From contig NZ_SJPW01000009.1 in assembly GCF_007860125.1 (NCBI RefSeq), positions 1 to 64,000 of the forward strand: 64,000 nt of DNA, read 5' to 3'. Below, in pieces: positions 59,899 through 64,000 of this stretch. This DNA is from Rubripirellula tenax. GTDB taxonomy: Bacteria; Planctomycetota; Planctomycetia; Pirellulales; Pirellulaceae. Both the position numbers and the translations under genes were made by a program. Numbering within the stretch: the stretch's first letter is position 1; every line of letters begins with the position of its first letter. Below the pieces are notes generated by a model, which saw only the letters and a program-made list of their open reading frames with translations, made no database searches and was not told the origin of the DNA.

Positions 59899-60921
59899 TC
59901 ATGGCGTATCGTCCACCTTCAGGTCACCCACGGCATATTGGAATCCGTTCGCCCATAGTTTCAGAACCGTCGGATTGGCAAACGCGGAAGTGTTATGGCC
60001 GAGCGAGCAGTAGAAGACACGCCCCTTGCCATAAGACTTGACCCACGCAACAGGAAAGTCGCCGTCGGTGCGTTTGATCTTGCTCGGGACCGGTTTGTCG
60101 GATGTCTCCAGATCCAGCGACAGCAAGACGCGCAGCTTACTGCGGTCGTAGGGAGCCTTGAACTGGTAAATCTCGTCTTTGATCGAAAACGATTCCGGCC
60201 CATCAACGACATTGTTCAATAGCAAATGGTCCGGTTCTTCGAGATTGACGGTGACCGTGTTTCCTCCGCCCCACGGATGACCGTCGAAATAGGCTCCGAT
60301 CATCTCGCCGTAGAGCGGTGCTGTCTTGAGCGAATCGGTCGCGGCATGGATGCCGAAAAATCCACCTCCGTTTTTCACATAGTCGACCAGGTTCTTGACC
60401 AACCTCTGCTGGTTTTCCCGTTGCGATTTCTGCTCGGCATCCGGAAGCTCACGAAAGAGATGTCGCTCGAGCGGACGCATAAATACCTCGCCAGTCGTAT
60501 TTGCAAAACAGACCGCATCATACGTCTTGAGCACGTCCGGCTCAAAATTGGCTAGGTCATTGCTTACGACCGCAGAGTAGATGCCGGTCTTTTCGCCGAA
60601 CACGCTAAGTGCGGCCTGTGCGGTAGGGATGCAGAAGCGGTGCGGGCCGTGGCTAATTGCATAGACGAGCACTCGGCGCGGCTGTGCAGGTTTCGTCTGA
60701 ACCTGGATCTCGCCCGCAATGGTGGCACATGCGTCGACGATCTTTTGATCAACTTTGTACACCTTGGTTTCATTGTCGCTCGCCGCCGCGGTCTTTGACT
60801 TCTGATCTTGTTGGTTCGCATTTGGCGGCGCGCCCCATGCCAACATCGGGAATACGACGCAAAACGCCAACGTAATTCCTACGTCGACTGCTCGACTGGC
60901 AAAACATCTTTTATTCATCAT
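59899..60921 (-). CDS. Secreted ThuA-like protein
   Basis: A 340-residue exported protein from the ATG at 60921, with AAGAGAG upstream. Signal peptide ends near AWGAPP. ThuA-like glutamine-amidotransferase fold: RVLVYAISHGPHRFCIP, TYDAVCFANTTGEVFM, NGGGFFGIHAATDSLKTAPL, GAYFDGHPWGGGNTVTVNLE and GRVFYCSLGHNTSAF. ThuA proteins take part in disaccharide catabolism and often sit with Gfo/Idh/MocA oxidoreductases, as here. The catalytic chemistry is unproven. Confidence 0.88.
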   Translation of the reverse strand: MMNKRCFASRAVDVGITLAFCVVFPMLAWGAPPNANQQDQKSKTAAASDNETKVYKVDQKIVDACATIAGEIQVQTKPAQPRRVLVYAISHGPHRFCIPTAQAALSVFGEKTGIYSAVVSNDLANFEPDVLKTYDAVCFANTTGEVFMRPLERHLFRELPDAEQKSQRENQQRLVKNLVDYVKNGGGFFGIHAATDSLKTAPLYGEMIGAYFDGHPWGGGNTVTVNLEEPDHLLLNNVVDGPESFSIKDEIYQFKAPYDRSKLRVLLSLDLETSDKPVPSKIKRTDGDFPVAWVKSYGKGRVFYCSLGHNTSAFANPTVLKLWANGFQYAVGDLKVDDTP

Positions 60922-60957
60922 GGAAGCTCTCTTCAAAGGTTTCGTGTTTCTTCTCAG

Positions 60958-61191
60958 TCATTGTTTCTCTGGCTTCCTGTTCGCTCGATCCGTCTTCTTT
61001 TTTGCCAAGCCGGGAGAAAGCGGGGCGGCAGCAGCGGGAAGCGCCGCTTTCATGTTGGCAATCACTTCCGCATACTCAGGATTGTTGATCCGGTTGATCC
61101 ACTCGTGAGGAACATTCATCCGCTTTTCGTCGGCATGTGCATTAGCTATCGACAGTACTAGACTTCCGGCAAAGAAAACTCTGGGCGACAC
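60958..61191 (-). pseudogene. Sulfatase with the whole catalytic part deleted
   Basis: A 77-codon frame: a signal peptide ([20 protein letters not shown]) joined directly to MNVPHEWINRINNPEYAEVI and ANMKAALPAAAAPLSPGLAK. The second part corresponds to the extreme C-terminus of the intact sulfatase at 62481 ([20 protein letters not shown]...). The roughly 400 residues between are missing, so this is an internal-deletion relic. Its ATG lies inside the end of the oxidoreductase gene. Confidence 0.75.
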
Positions 61192-62432
61192 GCTTTGACC
61201 AACAAATCGTTCGCCTGCTTGTCGTTAGTAATTTGTTCTTGAGTGGCGTCCCAGTGGATCGTGCGGTTGGTAATGCGACAAATGTTGATCAGGTGCGCGA
61301 CGCTGGTAATCAGATGTCCGACTTCAACGGGAGCATTGGGTTCCTCGCGTGATTCGATGCAGTCGAGCCAGTTGCCGACATGATTTTCGGACTCTTCGCC
61401 TTCAAAAGGTGCAAGCAGTGTCGTTGGATTGCAGGCGAAGCGTCCTCGATTGATTTCCAACTTACCCTTCTCGCCGAGAAAGATGCCTCCAAAAGCTGGT
61501 CCATTGTCGCTTTCCAGTCGAACAACCGTGCCGTCCGGGTAATGAAGACGGACTCCGCGCTGGCGAGCGTCTTTTGCATCCGTGGTCGGCTCGATTCGCG
61601 TTGGCGCGACATTATCCCAGCCCATCGCCAAATGAACCATGTCCAGAGCGTGCGCACCGCGATCGCAAATGGGACCTCCCGTAAAGGCATCAAAATTTCG
61701 CCAACTGCGGTGAAGTTGGGTGTGGTAGTCCAGCAACTGCGCCTGGTCACAGAATCGATCCCAATCCATGCCTTCGGGAATGGCTTGCTTTTCGAGACCG
61801 GTTGCAGGACGCGAGCCGGAATAGTTCTTGACGAGAATCGTGTGCACTTTGCCGAGACCGCCACTGCGAACAAATTCGCATGAGTACTGGTTGTTGGCCG
61901 TGCTGCGTTGTTGCGTGCCGACCTGCAAAATGCGATTGTGTTTTCGCACCGCTTTGATCAATGCGCGGCCTTCGGGGATGCTGAAGCTGAGCGGCTTTTC
62001 CGCGTAAACGTCCAGGCCCTTGGCACAGGCGATGATTGCCGCACGCACACGCACATGATCCGGCGTTGCGATGATGACGGCGTCGAGTTCCTCCTGATCG
62101 AACATCTGCTCGTAGTCCTGATAACGTTTCCAGGAATCGCCGGCCTTCGGATCGCTTTTGTTGTCAGCCGCCAAGACATCAATCTGTGGTAGGTAGCAAT
62201 CACACACCGCGATCAATGTGGCGCGATGGGATTCGCGCGACAGCGCACGCGTCAGCCATTTGGCTCGATTCCCCGCACCGATCAATCCGACTCGCAACTT
62301 GTCGTTCGCAGATGCTGACGGTGCAGCGTAGATCAGTGATGGCAACAGGCCGGACGCAGCCAGCGTGGTGGTCGCGCTGATGGTTTTCAACACGGTTCGA
62401 CGTGAAGGATTGTTTTGAGGGGAAGGGTTCAT
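61158..62432 (-). CDS. Gfo/Idh/MocA oxidoreductase with Tat signal
   Basis: A 424-residue protein. Twin-arginine signal [23 protein letters not shown](P)-binding start [20 protein letters not shown], then [20 protein letters not shown], the catalytic-Lys motif [20 protein letters not shown] (EKP), and VGTQQRS and [17 protein letters not shown] of the second domain. It oxidises or reduces a sugar or sugar acid, probably in the periplasm with a tightly bound cofactor. It lies next to ThuA and sulfatase genes, typical of planctomycete polysaccharide loci. Confidence 0.92.
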   Translation of the reverse strand: MNPSPQNNPSRRTVLKTISATTTLAASGLLPSLIYAAPSASANDKLRVGLIGAGNRAKWLTRALSRESHRATLIAVCDCYLPQIDVLAADNKSDPKAGDSWKRYQDYEQMFDQEELDAVIIATPDHVRVRAAIIACAKGLDVYAEKPLSFSIPEGRALIKAVRKHNRILQVGTQQRSTANNQYSCEFVRSGGLGKVHTILVKNYSGSRPATGLEKQAIPEGMDWDRFCDQAQLLDYHTQLHRSWRNFDAFTGGPICDRGAHALDMVHLAMGWDNVAPTRIEPTTDAKDARQRGVRLHYPDGTVVRLESDNGPAFGGIFLGEKGKLEINRGRFACNPTTLLAPFEGEESENHVGNWLDCIESREEPNAPVEVGHLITSVAHLINICRITNRTIHWDATQEQITNDKQANDLLVKACRPEFSLPEV

Positions 62433-62480
62433 GGTTGGTCCTGTTAGGTCAGCTTGTTTTTATGATCTGAAAGAATTGGA

Positions 62481-63941
62481 CTATTTCTTCTTTTTCTCTT
62501 TTTGAGTTTCCCTACGCTCCTTGGTCAGCGCCGAAGGAAGGGGTTGAGCGGCATCCTCGAAACCGGGGATTAGGCCGCGGAGTTTTTTGACGCTCGTGGC
62601 GTATTTCGGGTTGTCGATCTGGTTGGTCCATTCGTGAGGATCCTTGGTCGTGTCGTAGAATTCCTCTTCTTCGGCCCCGTAGCGGGTGTAGCGTCCGAGT
62701 TCATGCCGGATGCTGATGTAAGCGAAGTCCGTCTTGGTTTTATCGCACAATCCGGTGATGGCGGTGCTTTCCCATGGAGCGTTCGGGGCTTTGAGCAGTG
62801 GGACCAGCGAGCGTCCATCGATGGTCGTGGGTGGCGTGAGTCCGCAGAGTTCGGCCAGCGTAGGGTAGATATCCATCAGGGAAACGAACCGCTGCGACAC
62901 GCCCCCGGCTTTGGTGACTCCGGGCGCGCGAAACATCAACAACGTGTGTGTCCCCTCTTCCCAGAGCGTGGTTTTTTGCCAATGGTGTTTTTCGCCCAGG
63001 TGAAAGCCGTGATCGGTGAGAAACACAACCATGGTGTTGTTCTTGTAGGGGCTTTTTTCGAGGGCATCGAGGACGCGCCCGAATTGAGTGTCGACATAAG
63101 TGGTCGTGGCTAGATAGGCCTGCACCGCCTCTTTATGTTTGCCAGACTTGATGACTTTGTCGGCGAAGCTCCCGAGCCCGTCACTCACCGCTTTGGCCAG
63201 CGGAGGAAGGTCATCCAAATCATTCTCCTTCAGCTCGGGAAGGACGATCTGGTCCAGGGGGTACATTTCAAAATACGTTTGCGGGACGTACCAGGGCATG
63301 TGAGGATTGAAGGAACCGTAGGCCAGGAAGAATGGTTTGTCGTGTTGTTTTTCTAGGACCGCGATTGCCTTATTGGCCCCGCCGGTGTCATTCATTTGTT
63401 CCTCGGTGAGGTGAATAGGCCCCCAGTCCTGCTCTCCCCCACTGAGTTTGGCCAAGGGGGCTCCGGGAGGAGCCGGATCTCTTTTGTGACCAACATGTTC
63501 ATCCCAGTGCTCTTTCTGGTCCCAGCCGTGGGTGATTTTGCCGTAACCGAAAGTGTCATAGCCGTTCTTCTTGAACAACCCGGCCAGTGATAGCACCGCA
63601 TCCTGATTCAGTGCCTCGCTCTCGTTGATGATCTGCGCGTTGTTGTAGATACCTGACTTCCAGGGTGCCACACCTGAAAAGAACGCAGTGCGAGAAGGCG
63701 AACAAACCGGCGCGGCGGTGTAGGCACGCGTGAAGTTCACTCCACTGCCGGCCAGCTTCCGAAGATTCGGTGCGATCACCTTACCCGCATAGCGATCCGC
63801 ATCTTCCAGCATCCAACTATTCAAATCGTCAGCAACCAGGAAGAGCACGTTCATCTGCTCGTAGGCCGTATCGGCCCTTGCAACACCAACCGAGAAGACA
63901 ATTAGCAGGAGTGCGAAGTAAATCTTGTTCATAGTGTTCAT
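62481..63941 (-). CDS. Sulfatase (iduronate-2-sulfatase type)
   Basis: A 486-residue exported protein; signal peptide ends near ARADTA. Metal site [14 protein letters not shown], formylglycine signature [14 protein letters not shown] (Cys 80), [40 protein letters not shown], and a Lys-rich C-terminus. Length and motif order fit choline/iduronate-2-sulfatase-like enzymes. It is upstream of and in line with the Gfo/Idh/MocA and ThuA genes, 48 bases before the former, and likely cotranscribed. An internal Met at residue 4 is an alternative start. Confidence 0.93.
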   Translation of the reverse strand: MNTMNKIYFALLLIVFSVGVARADTAYEQMNVLFLVADDLNSWMLEDADRYAGKVIAPNLRKLAGSGVNFTRAYTAAPVCSPSRTAFFSGVAPWKSGIYNNAQIINESEALNQDAVLSLAGLFKKNGYDTFGYGKITHGWDQKEHWDEHVGHKRDPAPPGAPLAKLSGGEQDWGPIHLTEEQMNDTGGANKAIAVLEKQHDKPFFLAYGSFNPHMPWYVPQTYFEMYPLDQIVLPELKENDLDDLPPLAKAVSDGLGSFADKVIKSGKHKEAVQAYLATTTYVDTQFGRVLDALEKSPYKNNTMVVFLTDHGFHLGEKHHWQKTTLWEEGTHTLLMFRAPGVTKAGGVSQRFVSLMDIYPTLAELCGLTPPTTIDGRSLVPLLKAPNAPWESTAITGLCDKTKTDFAYISIRHELGRYTRYGAEEEEFYDTTKDPHEWTNQIDNPKYATSVKKLRGLIPGFEDAAQPLPSALTKERRETQKEKKKK

Positions 63942-63953
63942 CTCAGAAGGTGT

Positions 63954-64000
63954 CTAACGTGATTCCTTGATCAGCTCGCCGAGTTCCATGGCCTCGAAAC
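63954..64000 (-). CDS. Partial CDS, C-terminal end only
   Basis: The last 14 codons of a minus-strand gene, reading FEAMELGELIKESR before TAG, run off the right edge. It lies 12 bases upstream of the sulfatase and so is probably its operon neighbour. The family cannot be told. Confidence 0.5.
   Translation of the reverse strand, partial: FEAMELGELIKESR

Overview
The window looks like a chromosomal segment of a planctomycete (Pirellulales / Rhodopirellula-like). Support: a run of formylglycine-type sulfatases, DUF1552 and DUF1592/1588-type c-type cytochrome proteins, a Gfo/Idh/MocA oxidoreductase with a Tat signal, a ThuA-like protein, DUF1569, several serine/threonine kinases next to ECF sigma factors, and dispersed palindromic repeats. 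This assignment is inference from gene content; no rRNA or other phylogenetic marker is present.

Left part (1-8.2 kb): small accessory genes (DUF1801, CIA30, sugar acetyltransferase), a VapBC-like toxin-antitoxin pair beside a 20-codon relic of a CoA-binding gene, a large protein with six zinc-ribbon repeats and a HEPN-like C-terminus, and a tandem duplication of a helical Imm49-like gene. A strong terminator at 8.52 kb precedes a compact array of 17 recognisable tRNA genes plus one truncated tRNA-like element (8.6-10.4 kb). Several members are structurally odd, and the array abuts a truncated Ro60/TROVE gene.

Signalling part (11.5-28.9 kb): a sigma factor fused to a kinase, a ferredoxin, an ECF sigma factor with a zinc-finger kinase directly downstream, a third kinase with a periplasmic region, then membrane, lipoprotein and exported proteins of unknown role, an M28 peptidase overlapping a dual-specificity phosphatase, and a DUF6896-like protein.

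Mosaic part (29-37.5 kb): a secreted beta-propeller-like protein, a TspO relic, an M48-like membrane protein that has lost HExxH, DUF6435, SOUL and DCC proteins, a PLD-family protein, a broken IS21 transposase, a caspase-like fragment and a shortened GxxExxY gene. Dispersed repeats lie at several of the breakpoints.

Export part (37.5-46.2 kb): a five-gene + strand unit consisting of a secreted protein, a thioredoxin-like protein, a YHYH/EF-hand protein, an RND adaptor and an RND pump, closed by a terminator. It may be an envelope metal- or thiol-related efflux module.

Right part (46.2-64 kb): a polysaccharide/sulfatase region with four intact sulfatases and at least three broken ones, the DUF1552/cytochrome pair, a ThuA-like protein and a Gfo/Idh/MocA protein. 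The many fragments suggest active turnover of sulfatase genes.
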